From the NCBI GenBank assembly GCA_965115995.1, contig OZ220472.1:434001-498000 (forward strand): a DNA stretch of 64,000 bases. Reading direction: 5' to 3'. The translations under genes and the position numbers were made by a program. The notes under the pieces were generated by a model. That model did not search any database. It was given only the letters and a program-made list of their open reading frames with translations, and was not told where the DNA came from. The stretch is from Poriferisodalis sp026713105. Its GTDB lineage: Bacteria; Actinomycetota; Acidimicrobiia; Acidimicrobiales; Poriferisodalaceae. Shown here piece by piece: positions 1 through 8,770 of the stretch. Position 1 is the first letter of the stretch, and the number at the start of each line of letters is the position of its first letter.

Positions 1-4
1 AATG

Positions 5-37
5 CCTCGCTCACCGGTGTCCGTGATTGGAGCGAGG
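5..37. terminator. Hairpin upstream of the MBOAT gene
   Basis: CCTCGCTC (5-12) and GAGCGAGG (30-37) form a perfect 8-bp stem around a 17-nt loop, ending 22 nt before the ATG at 60. There is no T-run. It could be the end of the preceding transcription unit, which lies outside the window, or a leader structure. Confidence 0.25.
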
Positions 38-59
38 GCGCAAGTATGTTCGGCCTGCC

Positions 60-1481
60 ATGTTGTTCCCGACGTTCGTCTTCGGAGCATTCTTCGTTGT
101 CGTATTCGTCGTCAACTGGCTGACCCGGCCGCACCCGGCCCTGTGGAAGCCGCTGATGCTCGCTGCCAGCATCGTGTTCTACGGCTGGTGGAGCTGGCGT
201 TTCGTCTTCCTGTTGCTCACGACCATCGTCATCAACTGGGTCGCGGGGCACTTCGCGGTCAACAGCACTGCGGAAGGGAGACGCTGGTGGGTCGGACTCG
301 GCGTCACCGCCAACCTCGTCATCCTCGGTGTCTTCAAATACTGGGACTTCTTCGCTGTCGAGATGTCCAACCTGCTCGAGCGATTCGGCATTACGGGCGC
401 GCTGCCAGTGCTGGAGTACACGCTGCCGGTCGGCATCTCCTTCTACACGTTCCAGGCGATGAGCTACATCATCGATATCGGTCGGGGGAACGTTCGCGAG
501 ATGACGCCGCTGGACTTCGCGGTGTACCTGTCGTTCTTCCCCCAGCTCGTGGCCGGCCCGATCGTGCGGGCGTCGGAGATGGCGCCGCAGCTCGTTGCCC
601 GGCCCGACCCCCGCTACGTGCCTGCCGCCGAGGCCTTCGGGCTGATTCTGAACGGGCTGTTCAAAAAGGTCGTGATCTCCAGCTTCCTGGCGAGTGAGAT
701 CGTGGACGGCGTCTTCGCCGATCCGGGCGCGCACAGCGGTCCCGAAGTCGTGCTCGGGGTCTATGCCTACGCAGTCCAGATCTACGCGGACTTCTCCGGC
801 TACACCGACATCGCCATCGGGGTGGCGCTGTTGCTGGGCTTCCGGTTTCCGCAGAACTTCAACAATCCCTACCGGGCGCTCACGCTGCAGGACTTCTGGC
901 GGCGCTGGCACATGACCCTGTCCCGCTGGCTGCGCGACTACCTCTATGTGCCGCTGGGCGGCAACAGGAAAGGCCGCGCCACCACCTATCGCAATCTCAT
1001 GGTCGTCATGCTGCTCGGCGGCCTGTGGCATGGCAGCACCTGGAATTTCGTCATCTGGGGCGGGATCCACGGCGCCGTTCTGGCAGTGGAACGGCTTGTG
1101 CGTGAGCAGCGAGAGCGCAGCGGAGCCGGCCCCGTGCTCTCTCCGGCAATCGGCGAGGTGGTGCGCTGGCTCGTGACCTTCCACGTGGTGTGCCTGGCGT
1201 GGGTGTTCTTCCGGTCTGAATCGCTGTCCGCTGCTGTGGAGATGCTCGGCGCGGTGGCCAGCTTCGACAACTACGCCGGCACCGCGACGCCGCTGGTGAT
1301 CGCCGTGACGTTCGGCGCGCTGGCGTTCCAGTTCATGCCCACCGACTGGTTCGACCAGCTGCGCGACGGCTTCGCCAGCCTCGGCTGGGTGGCCCAAGGC
1401 GCTGTGGTGGGCATCTCATTGGTGGCAATTGACGTACTCGGCCCCACGGGCGTCGCCCCGTTCATCTACTTCCAATTCTGA
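60..1481 (+). CDS. MBOAT family O-acyltransferase (AlgI-like)
   Basis: A polytopic membrane protein of 473 residues. Members of this family move acetyl or acyl groups across the membrane onto exported polysaccharide or cell-wall polymers. The N-terminus beginning MLFPTFVFGAFFVVVF is the usual MBOAT/AlgI opening. The middle carries the AlgI-type segment ADFSGYTDIAIG followed by FNNPY and DFWRRWHMTLSRWLRDY. The conserved histidine lies in GGLWHGSTWNFVIWG. The ATG at 60 is preferred to an upstream TTG at 27 because it gives the family-typical N-terminus. The next gene starts 3 nt after the stop and encodes an SGNH-fold protein, as in alginate and peptidoglycan acetylation operons. The substrate is not known. 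Confidence 0.9.
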   Translation: MLFPTFVFGAFFVVVFVVNWLTRPHPALWKPLMLAASIVFYGWWSWRFVFLLLTTIVINWVAGHFAVNSTAEGRRWWVGLGVTANLVILGVFKYWDFFAVEMSNLLERFGITGALPVLEYTLPVGISFYTFQAMSYIIDIGRGNVREMTPLDFAVYLSFFPQLVAGPIVRASEMAPQLVARPDPRYVPAAEAFGLILNGLFKKVVISSFLASEIVDGVFADPGAHSGPEVVLGVYAYAVQIYADFSGYTDIAIGVALLLGFRFPQNFNNPYRALTLQDFWRRWHMTLSRWLRDYLYVPLGGNRKGRATTYRNLMVVMLLGGLWHGSTWNFVIWGGIHGAVLAVERLVREQRERSGAGPVLSPAIGEVVRWLVTFHVVCLAWVFFRSESLSAAVEMLGAVASFDNYAGTATPLVIAVTFGALAFQFMPTDWFDQLRDGFASLGWVAQGAVVGISLVAIDVLGPTGVAPFIYFQF

Positions 1482-1484
1482 GCA

Positions 1485-2756
1485 ATGCCGGCCTCGCACG
1501 TTCCGCCTGATCCCTCGACCGCTCCAGCGGGATCGGGGCCGCGCCTCGACGCGACAGACCGCCGCAACGGCGTGGCGGCCGGCAGCGTCTTGCTGGCCGG
1601 CGCGCTCGGGCTCCTGCTGGCGATCGTGGGCAACTCCCAGCAGCTGTTGCGTGAGGCGCAGCAGAAGCCGTTCGGCTGGGAGCGCGACGCTTCAGTAGCG
1701 GTCTGGGAACCGATCGAGGGCGCTTCCAGCGCTGTCGGGCTGCACCTGCCGCGCTTGTGGGTTGACGAGGCCTTCGGTCGATCGGTGGTCGATCCCGGAG
1801 CAACATCCGATGAATTCGCCGTTGCGGCCGAGCCCGATTCGACCGCAGGAGCCACGCCGACGGAGCAGACCTCATCCGAACTGGTCGTAGCGACCCCTGG
1901 CATCGAAGCCGACACGCAGCCCGGGGGCACAGCGCCGCTGGTGGCCCCGGGGGCCCAGCCGGCGCCGGACGACGGTGCGTCGTCGGAGGCCGGAACTGCC
2001 ACGGGCGACGAGCCGCCCGCCGCCGGGGCCAGCGACGGTGCCGACAACACCGGCGAGACCGCCATCAGCGCACCGCCCACCAGCGTGGCCTGGTTTCCCA
2101 CACCGGATGATCGGCTGCGCCTGCACATCATGGGCGATTCGATGGTGCAGTTCTTCGGCCACGTCATGGTCGGGCTGGCCAATGACACCGGCGTCATCGA
2201 GGCCTCCTCTGAGCATCAGCTCTCGAGCGGCCTGAGCCGTCCCGATTTCTACGACTGGCCCGCTCGAATCGTCGAGGTGATTCCCAACACTGATCCCGAC
2301 GCGGTGGTGATGATGTACGGCGGCAACGACGCACAGGCGCTCGTGGTGGACGGTCAGATCGCCCGCCCCTTCTCGGAGGCTTGGGTGCAGGAGTACTCGG
2401 CGCGGGTCGGCCACGTCATGGACCTGGTGACCACCGACCCCGACCGGGTGTTGATCTGGGTGGGCCAGCCGATCATGGAGAGGCCCGATTACGACGAGCG
2501 CATGCAGCAGGTCAACAAGGTGTTCGCCGCAGAGGCCGCCAAGCGGGATCGGGTGATCTATGTGGACACCCGCGACTTGTTCCGGGGACCGAACGGCGGA
2601 TTCAGTCGCTATGTCGCTGACGCCGACGGGCAGCTCGCCGACGTGCGTCTCTCCGATGGCGTGCACCTCAGCACCGTCGGCGGGCGCTGGCTGTCACAGG
2701 TGTTGCTGGATGAACTCGGGGGCTTGGTCGATCTGATGTCGGGCGCACCTTCGTGA
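1485..2756 (+). CDS. Membrane-anchored SGNH/DUF459 hydrolase-like protein
   Basis: A protein of 423 residues with one N-terminal membrane segment (about residues 27-45, GSVLLAGALGLLLAIVG). A Pro/Ala/Glu-rich linker of roughly 130 residues follows, then a C-terminal SGNH (DUF459) domain. Visible blocks are the nucleophile motif IMGDSMVQ, the glycine/asparagine block MMYGGNDAQ and the catalytic-type DGVHLS near the end. The probable role is the extracytoplasmic transfer or removal of acetyl groups with the upstream MBOAT protein; this is inferred from context. The gene lies 3 nt after the MBOAT stop and overlaps the next gene by 4 nt, so the three form an operon. Confidence 0.8.
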   Translation: MPASHVPPDPSTAPAGSGPRLDATDRRNGVAAGSVLLAGALGLLLAIVGNSQQLLREAQQKPFGWERDASVAVWEPIEGASSAVGLHLPRLWVDEAFGRSVVDPGATSDEFAVAAEPDSTAGATPTEQTSSELVVATPGIEADTQPGGTAPLVAPGAQPAPDDGASSEAGTATGDEPPAAGASDGADNTGETAISAPPTSVAWFPTPDDRLRLHIMGDSMVQFFGHVMVGLANDTGVIEASSEHQLSSGLSRPDFYDWPARIVEVIPNTDPDAVVMMYGGNDAQALVVDGQIARPFSEAWVQEYSARVGHVMDLVTTDPDRVLIWVGQPIMERPDYDERMQQVNKVFAAEAAKRDRVIYVDTRDLFRGPNGGFSRYVADADGQLADVRLSDGVHLSTVGGRWLSQVLLDELGGLVDLMSGAPS

Positions 2757-3715
2757 ACCTGCGGGTTGCATACCGCCCTCGGCGAACGCTGGGGGCCGCC
2801 GCCGCAATTGTCGTGTGCGTCCTGGCGTCGGGACTGCCGTCGGGTCCGGTGGGCGCGCAGTCCGACGATGCCGTCGAGGACGCTGTGGAAGACCGCGTCT
2901 CCGACGACGGCGGCGCCGACGTGCCGGCGGCACTGTCGGCGCAGGTCCCCGAACCCCCTCCGAGGTACACCGATGACCCGTGGGCAGATCCGGTGTTGCG
3001 CTGGCCCGACCCGCTGGCGGAGTCCCTGTTGGGCGTCGAGCCGACCTACTACTGGTTTGCTCGCGAAGACCGACGATCGCGCTTGGCGGCGGCGACGCCG
3101 GATCGACCGCTGCGCGTTTGGGCCGGTGGCGACTCGATCTCGGGCGGTCCGGTCTACGGCTTCCGCCAGCTCATCGCAGACGACAGGCGGTTCGTCTTCA
3201 CCGAGGACATCCAGACGTCGACCGGGGTGGTGGCCGACTGGTTCTTCGACTGGATCGCCTACATGAACGATGAGATCGCCGAGGGCCCCTACGACGTGAT
3301 CGTGCTGGCGGTGGGCGGCAACGACAAGCAACGCTTCCGCGGTCATCCCGAGCGACCCGGCGAGCCGGCCTGGGATCAGCGCTATCAGGCCCGGGTGGCC
3401 GAACTCGTGTCGGCAGCGGTGAAACCTGGTCGCCTCGTGATCTGGGTCGGGCTCCCTCCCATGGGAACGAGATACCTGTCTGATTTGCCCGGCATCGTCA
3501 ACCCCTTGGCCGAGGCCGCAGTGGGCGAAATCGACGGAGCCATATTCTGGGACCCCTACGAGACGCTGGCCATCGACGGCCGCTTTGCTGCGCGGCTTGG
3601 CGCGGATCACGACAATCGCCGGATCCGCACCTTGGACGGCGTCCACTACACGCTGTACGGCGGCCTCGTGCTGACTGAGCCGATCCTGGCCGAGATTCAC
3701 CGGCAAAGCGGCTGA
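2753..3715 (+). CDS. Exported SGNH/DUF459 hydrolase-like protein
   Basis: A protein of 320 residues that starts at a GTG overlapping the preceding stop (GTGA). The N-terminus is a signal peptide (basic RPRRT, then hydrophobic AAAIVVCVLASGLPSG, probable cleavage near VGAQS). The rest is a second SGNH domain: GGDSISGG, VGGNDKQ and DGVHYTLYG match the nucleophile, Asn and Asp/His blocks. It is a paralogue of the preceding protein but lacks the membrane anchor and the long linker, so one enzyme would be tethered and one secreted. The target polymer cannot be read from the sequence. Confidence 0.78.
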   Translation: MNLRVAYRPRRTLGAAAAIVVCVLASGLPSGPVGAQSDDAVEDAVEDRVSDDGGADVPAALSAQVPEPPPRYTDDPWADPVLRWPDPLAESLLGVEPTYYWFAREDRRSRLAAATPDRPLRVWAGGDSISGGPVYGFRQLIADDRRFVFTEDIQTSTGVVADWFFDWIAYMNDEIAEGPYDVIVLAVGGNDKQRFRGHPERPGEPAWDQRYQARVAELVSAAVKPGRLVIWVGLPPMGTRYLSDLPGIVNPLAEAAVGEIDGAIFWDPYETLAIDGRFAARLGADHDNRRIRTLDGVHYTLYGGLVLTEPILAEIHRQSG

Positions 3716-3740
3716 GAGGCTGAGAGGCCTGCGGGACGCC

Positions 3741-5558
3741 TCATCGGCACAGCGCTTTGAATTCCAATCCGTTGCCGGCGAGCCGCTCGAGCGCCAAGTC
3801 GAGCCCGCGAACCGTCGCCGGGTGATCGCCGCCGCCGTCGTGCAGCAGGATCACTGCGCCCCGAGACGTTCGCGCGACGATGCCGTCGGCAATCTGCTGC
3901 GCTGTCGGCTGCAGCCAGTCTTTCGGGCTGTAGGTCCACGACACCAGTCGCAGGCCGAGGTCGGCAGACCATTCGCGGGTGAAGACGCCCAGATCCCAGT
4001 ACGGCGGCCTGAGACACGAAGTGGCGAGCGTACCCAGGAGCTCCTGGGTACGCCCGACCGACCGATCAAACGCCGCCCGCGACACCCGAGCAAGGGACTC
4101 GTGTTCCCAGGAGTGGTTGGCGAGCGTGTGGCCCTCATAGGCGATCCGTTGCACAAGCAGCGGGTAACGCTCTGCGAGCGAGCCCAGGACGAAGAAAGTC
4201 GCCTTGGCGCCATGACGCGCCAGCACGTCGAGCACCTGGGGCGTATAGACGGGATGGGGTCCGTCATCGAAAGTCAGGTACGCCACCGCGCCGTCGTCGG
4301 GCAGGGCGGGTGGGGATGTGCGAGTGCTGGACCAGAAGCCGGTGAGGTCACGGGTCCCGATGCCGTTGCTGCGCGAGGGCGGGAATACCTCCACCGCAAG
4401 CCGGTAGTCCGCCGGCTCGATGCGCGACGACGCGACGGTGATGGTCCACTCGCCGTTTGCCGGCGCTCGGATTGCGAATCTCTGAGCGCGTTCCGCGCTG
4501 GGGACCAGCAACGTTCCGTCGCTGAGACGGACGTCCAGCCAGACTCCGGCTGGCGCATCGAGCGTCGCCACGACGACGTCGCGCTCGCTGGCGTACACGC
4601 CGTACCGGTGTCGCTCGCGCAGCTCGATCCGATCCGACATGGCCGTTCCCACGCCATCGAGCTCCAACGCCACCGGGATCGCTGGACGGCTGATCTGGAG
4701 CGCCGGCACGTAGTCAATGGGCTCGACACTGGTGGGAATCACGACCGGCTCGGCCCTATCCGCGTCTGCTGCGGCTGGGCTGCCAATTGCGACGGAGAGC
4801 GTGGTACGGCGTGTGATCACTGTCAGCGGCTCGCCGGGGGAGCGGTCGAAGAGGGACACCTCGACGGCGCCGTCCGCGATGTCGATCGAGTCGATGATGA
4901 CGCGCTGACCGAGTTCTACTGGCGGCCGCACATCGAATGCCTTGCCGGTGTCGATGACGGGAACGAGCAGTTGTGCCTGAGGCGAATCGACAGACCGTGT
5001 TTGGATATGGAGGACGGCGTCAATGTCGCCGTCGCCGTCGAGGTCGCCCTGGGCCGCTTGGGGGTGCAGCACGAACGCTCGATCCGGGTACCAGTGGCGG
5101 ACCATGGTTTCCAAACCTGCGGGCAGCCAGTCCAGATCGGTGACCTTCGCGATCACGAGGTTCGGGTCGTCATCTCGTCGGGCGGCAGCATGGTCCTGGG
5201 TGCCTGCGACAAGATCGCCCAACGGCACCGACTCGGTCGGCGGCGCGGCATCTTGCGGCTGCACCGATGCGGCCGGCGGAGCGGCCTCGGCTGGCTGCAC
5301 CGGACCGTCCTCGTCAGAAGGCCGGCTTATTGGTGCTGCACCAGCAGGTTGTGCCGCGGCTGTTGTCAAGGTCGGTGAGATCAGCGTCACCGTCGACGAT
5401 GCCTCACCCGAGTCGCGAGCTTGCGCGGCCGGTTCTGAAACGCCAAGGTCGGCCCCTGCGGGCGCAGCGTCCCTGACGTGTCGAACGTGGCACGCGTTGC
5501 CCAGCACCGCCGTAAGGATCAGCGCACTCACCAATGCCGAGATGCAGAGCTTGCGCAC
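3741..5558 (-). CDS. Exported polysaccharide deacetylase (NodB domain)
   Basis: A protein of 605 residues starting at GTG 5558. An N-terminal signal sequence with a poor lipobox (VLGNAC) leads into a low-complexity Ala/Pro/Glu segment and two beta-rich regions. The C-terminal 190 residues are a NodB-type carbohydrate esterase 4 domain. It shows TFDDGPH (catalytic Asp and metal Asp), NHSWEH (metal histidines), RPPYWD, SPKDW and LLHDGGGDHP, so the active site looks complete. Deacetylation of cell-wall or exopolysaccharide N-acetyl sugars is expected. It is convergent with the acetylation operon, 25 nt away, which suggests opposing modification of the same polymer; that link is inference. Confidence 0.85.
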   Translation of the reverse strand: MRKLCISALVSALILTAVLGNACHVRHVRDAAPAGADLGVSEPAAQARDSGEASSTVTLISPTLTTAAAQPAGAAPISRPSDEDGPVQPAEAAPPAASVQPQDAAPPTESVPLGDLVAGTQDHAAARRDDDPNLVIAKVTDLDWLPAGLETMVRHWYPDRAFVLHPQAAQGDLDGDGDIDAVLHIQTRSVDSPQAQLLVPVIDTGKAFDVRPPVELGQRVIIDSIDIADGAVEVSLFDRSPGEPLTVITRRTTLSVAIGSPAAADADRAEPVVIPTSVEPIDYVPALQISRPAIPVALELDGVGTAMSDRIELRERHRYGVYASERDVVVATLDAPAGVWLDVRLSDGTLLVPSAERAQRFAIRAPANGEWTITVASSRIEPADYRLAVEVFPPSRSNGIGTRDLTGFWSSTRTSPPALPDDGAVAYLTFDDGPHPVYTPQVLDVLARHGAKATFFVLGSLAERYPLLVQRIAYEGHTLANHSWEHESLARVSRAAFDRSVGRTQELLGTLATSCLRPPYWDLGVFTREWSADLGLRLVSWTYSPKDWLQPTAQQIADGIVARTSRGAVILLHDGGGDHPATVRGLDLALERLAGNGLEFKALCR

Positions 5559-5643
5559 CCCTTGATAATGGCCGGTCTACCGGCGATTGCAGCGGCAGCC
5601 GAGCTGGCTCACGAAGGCCGCTGCCGCGAGCGACGCCAACGGG

Positions 5644-5730
5644 CTAACCGCGGCCGCAGTTGGGGCGCTTGCCGTGGTTGGCCTTGCTGCGGCGCGCCCG
5701 GAGCTTCCGCTTCTTGGTGCGCTTCGACAT
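5644..5730 (-). CDS. 50S ribosomal protein bL37
   Basis: An ORF of 28 residues encoding a very basic peptide that opens MSKRTKKRKL and contains SKANHGKRPN. That second block is the conserved core of bL37, the small extra 50S protein described in mycobacterial ribosomes (about 24 residues there). The start is the ATG at 5730 and the stop a TAG at 5644. A TAGCCT box lies 9 nt upstream of the ATG, and no strong Shine-Dalgarno is visible. It stands alone between the deacetylase and the CoA-transferase on the same strand. Genes of this size are usually missed by automatic gene callers. Confidence 0.85.
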   Translation of the reverse strand: MSKRTKKRKLRARRSKANHGKRPNCGRG

Positions 5731-5813
5731 AGACGTTGCAGGCTACCGAGGCCGCCCCTGAATCAGTTCTACGGCACTGGTTCGGGCTGGTGGCCTGTCT
5801 GGGGAGGATCGGC

Positions 5814-6953
<1,140 letters not shown>

Positions 6954-7006
6954 GGGTTCCTCCCCTTCAGTGGATGCCTCGGGCGCGACACTAACCTCGC
7001 CCGGCG

Positions 7007-8128
7007 ATGGAACGCTTTGGGTTCGTCGGCCTGCCCAATGCGGGAAAGTCGTCGCTGTTCAACTCCCTCGCCGGCGGCGGAGCGTTGGCGGCGCCGTACG
7101 CCTTTGCCACCACCGATCCGAATATCGGTGTGGCCCGTGTACCCGATGCCCGGCTCGATGCTTTGGCCGCCATGAGCGCCAGCCGCAAGGTGGTGCCGAC
7201 CACCACCGAGTTCATCGACATCGGCGGGCTGGTGGAAGGTGCCAGCAAGGGCGAAGGCCTCGGCAACCGCTTCCTGGGAGGCATCCGCGAGGTCGATGCA
7301 ATCGTCTTCGTGCTGCGCGCGTTCGACGACGCCGATGTGCCCGGCCCCGCCGATCCGCTCGAACACCTGCGCATCGTCGAAACCGAGTTGACGCTGGCCG
7401 ATCTGGAGTCGGTGGAGTCGCGCATCAACCGTAGGCGAAAGGCATCGCGCAGCCAGCCGTCCGACACCGCACTGGCGCAGGAGGTCGCAGCGCTCGACGC
7501 AGCACTCGAACACCTGGAGGCCGGCACGCCGCTGTACCGGGCCTGGCCGCCCAGCGGAGACTGCAACGGCTCTGAACAGAACTCGCAGCAGTACCCGCAT
7601 CGGGCTGCGCTGCGCAGCCACTTCCTGCTCACCGACAAGCCGGTGATGGCGGTGCTGAACATCGGTGAGAACCAGCTGGACGCAGCCGCCGAGCTCGCAG
7701 CGCCAATCGAAGCGGAGTTGCCCGGTGCCGCCGTGCTGCCGCTGAGCGTGCAGCTCGAGGCAGAGGCAGCGCAGCTCACCGGCGACGAACGAACCGAGCT
7801 GCTCGATGGGCTCGGCCTGGGGGAAGGCGCGCTGGAGCGATTTGTGGCGGCTGCCCATGGACTGCTGGGCTTGCGGACCTTCCTGACTACGGGCGAGAAG
7901 GAATCGCGGGCGTGGACCTTCCGGGCCGGCTGGCGGGCCCCGCAGTGCGCCGGGCGGATCCACACCGATTTCGAGCGTGGCTTCATCCGGGCCGAAGTGA
8001 TCGACTGGGCCGAACTGCTGGATTTAGGCTCGTGGTCTGCGGCGCGTGACGCAGGCCGTCTGCGCGTCGAGGGGAAGGACTATCCGATGCGCGACGGCGA
8101 CGTCGTGGAGTTCCGCTTCAACGTGTAG
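7007..8128 (+). CDS. ychF: Ribosome-binding ATPase YchF
   Basis: An Obg-family P-loop protein of 373 residues. The G1 motif is GLPNAGKSS, G3 is DIGGLVEGASKGEGLG, and NIGE replaces the usual NKxD, which explains the ATP preference of this family. The C-terminal TGS domain is complete (LRTFLTTGEKESRAWTF through AGRLRVEGKDY and GDVVEFRFN). It binds ribosomes and modulates translation and stress responses. A TAACCT box lies 9 nt before the ATG. The DUF192 gene starts 2 nt after its stop and is probably co-transcribed. Confidence 0.95.
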   Translation: MERFGFVGLPNAGKSSLFNSLAGGGALAAPYAFATTDPNIGVARVPDARLDALAAMSASRKVVPTTTEFIDIGGLVEGASKGEGLGNRFLGGIREVDAIVFVLRAFDDADVPGPADPLEHLRIVETELTLADLESVESRINRRRKASRSQPSDTALAQEVAALDAALEHLEAGTPLYRAWPPSGDCNGSEQNSQQYPHRAALRSHFLLTDKPVMAVLNIGENQLDAAAELAAPIEAELPGAAVLPLSVQLEAEAAQLTGDERTELLDGLGLGEGALERFVAAAHGLLGLRTFLTTGEKESRAWTFRAGWRAPQCAGRIHTDFERGFIRAEVIDWAELLDLGSWSAARDAGRLRVEGKDYPMRDGDVVEFRFNV

Positions 8129-8130
8129 CC

Positions 8131-8466
8131 ATGCCGTGGCTTGCGTGCGGGGACCGCGTCGTGGCGAGCCTTGAGGTCGCTCGCACCCGCGCTGAGCGCC
8201 GCCGTGGCCTGCTCGGGCGCGATGACCTGACCGGGGCGCTGCTGATCGAGCGGTGCCGCTGTGTGCACACCATCGGGATGAGCTTCGACATCGACGTGAT
8301 GTTCCTGGACGCGCGGCGGCGTGTCGTCGACATAGTGAGGATGCCGCCGGGCCGTATCGGTCGGCCGAGGCTCCGTGCACGATCAGTCGTCGAGGCCCGG
8401 GAGGGCGCGTGCGAGCGCTGGGGCCTGGCCGTGGGAGACGCCCTCGAAGTCCGGCTCGACGCGTGA
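8131..8466 (+). CDS. DUF192 family protein
   Basis: A protein of 111 residues, essentially one DUF192 domain. The family pattern is clear: RRRGLLGRDDL near the N-terminus, then CRCVHTIGMSFDIDVMFLD and a terminal GDALEVRL. Function is unknown; no signal peptide is visible, although many relatives are exported. It lies 2 nt after ychF. A degraded copy of its 3' end recurs at about 18381-18459, just before the second Calx-beta gene, which marks a duplication boundary. Confidence 0.85.
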   Translation: MPWLACGDRVVASLEVARTRAERRRGLLGRDDLTGALLIERCRCVHTIGMSFDIDVMFLDARRRVVDIVRMPPGRIGRPRLRARSVVEAREGACERWGLAVGDALEVRLDA

Positions 8467-8595
8467 GAGCAAGCGCGTGGAGATGAACCCTCGCAGGTAT
8501 CCAATGCTGTCTGTCGCTCTCGCTCTCACTCACGCTCGCCTGGCTGGCGGCCCGGACCGGCGGGTCAACTAACGGGTCCCCGTCATCCTCGCCAC

Positions 8596-8700
8596 GTGAG
8601 GGGAAGTGCTTGCATCTGGTTGTGCGGGGCGTCTACCGTACAGCGCTGTTTGCTCTTTGGAGGAGTGCTGATGTCGAGTTTGTCCCCCCCCCCCCGTTGA
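8596..8700 (+). promoter_or_regulatory. Promoter, RBS and 12-C tract of Calx-beta gene 1
   Basis: A -35-like TTGCAT and a -10-like TACCGT are separated by 18 bp, followed by GGAGGAG and an ATG at 8671. After four codons comes a run of 12 C (8684-8695). In this register the ATG frame ends at a TGA (8698-8700). With 11 C the same ATG reads straight through into the long secreted-protein frame, adding a basic n-region before the hydrophobic core. Gene 2 has the same layout at 18457-18560. This is the expected anatomy of a slipped-strand switch; an assembly length error is the alternative. Confidence 0.7.
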
Positions 8701-8770
8701 TGCGGTAGGTCTGAGCCGCGGCGGCGGTGTTGTTTCGCGGCGGCGGCCGGGCCGCTTTTGGCGGAGTGTT

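Noticed and set aside
3822..5378. A 518-residue plus-strand frame over the deacetylase gene
   Set aside because: No recognisable domain, while all five NodB motifs are present on the minus strand.
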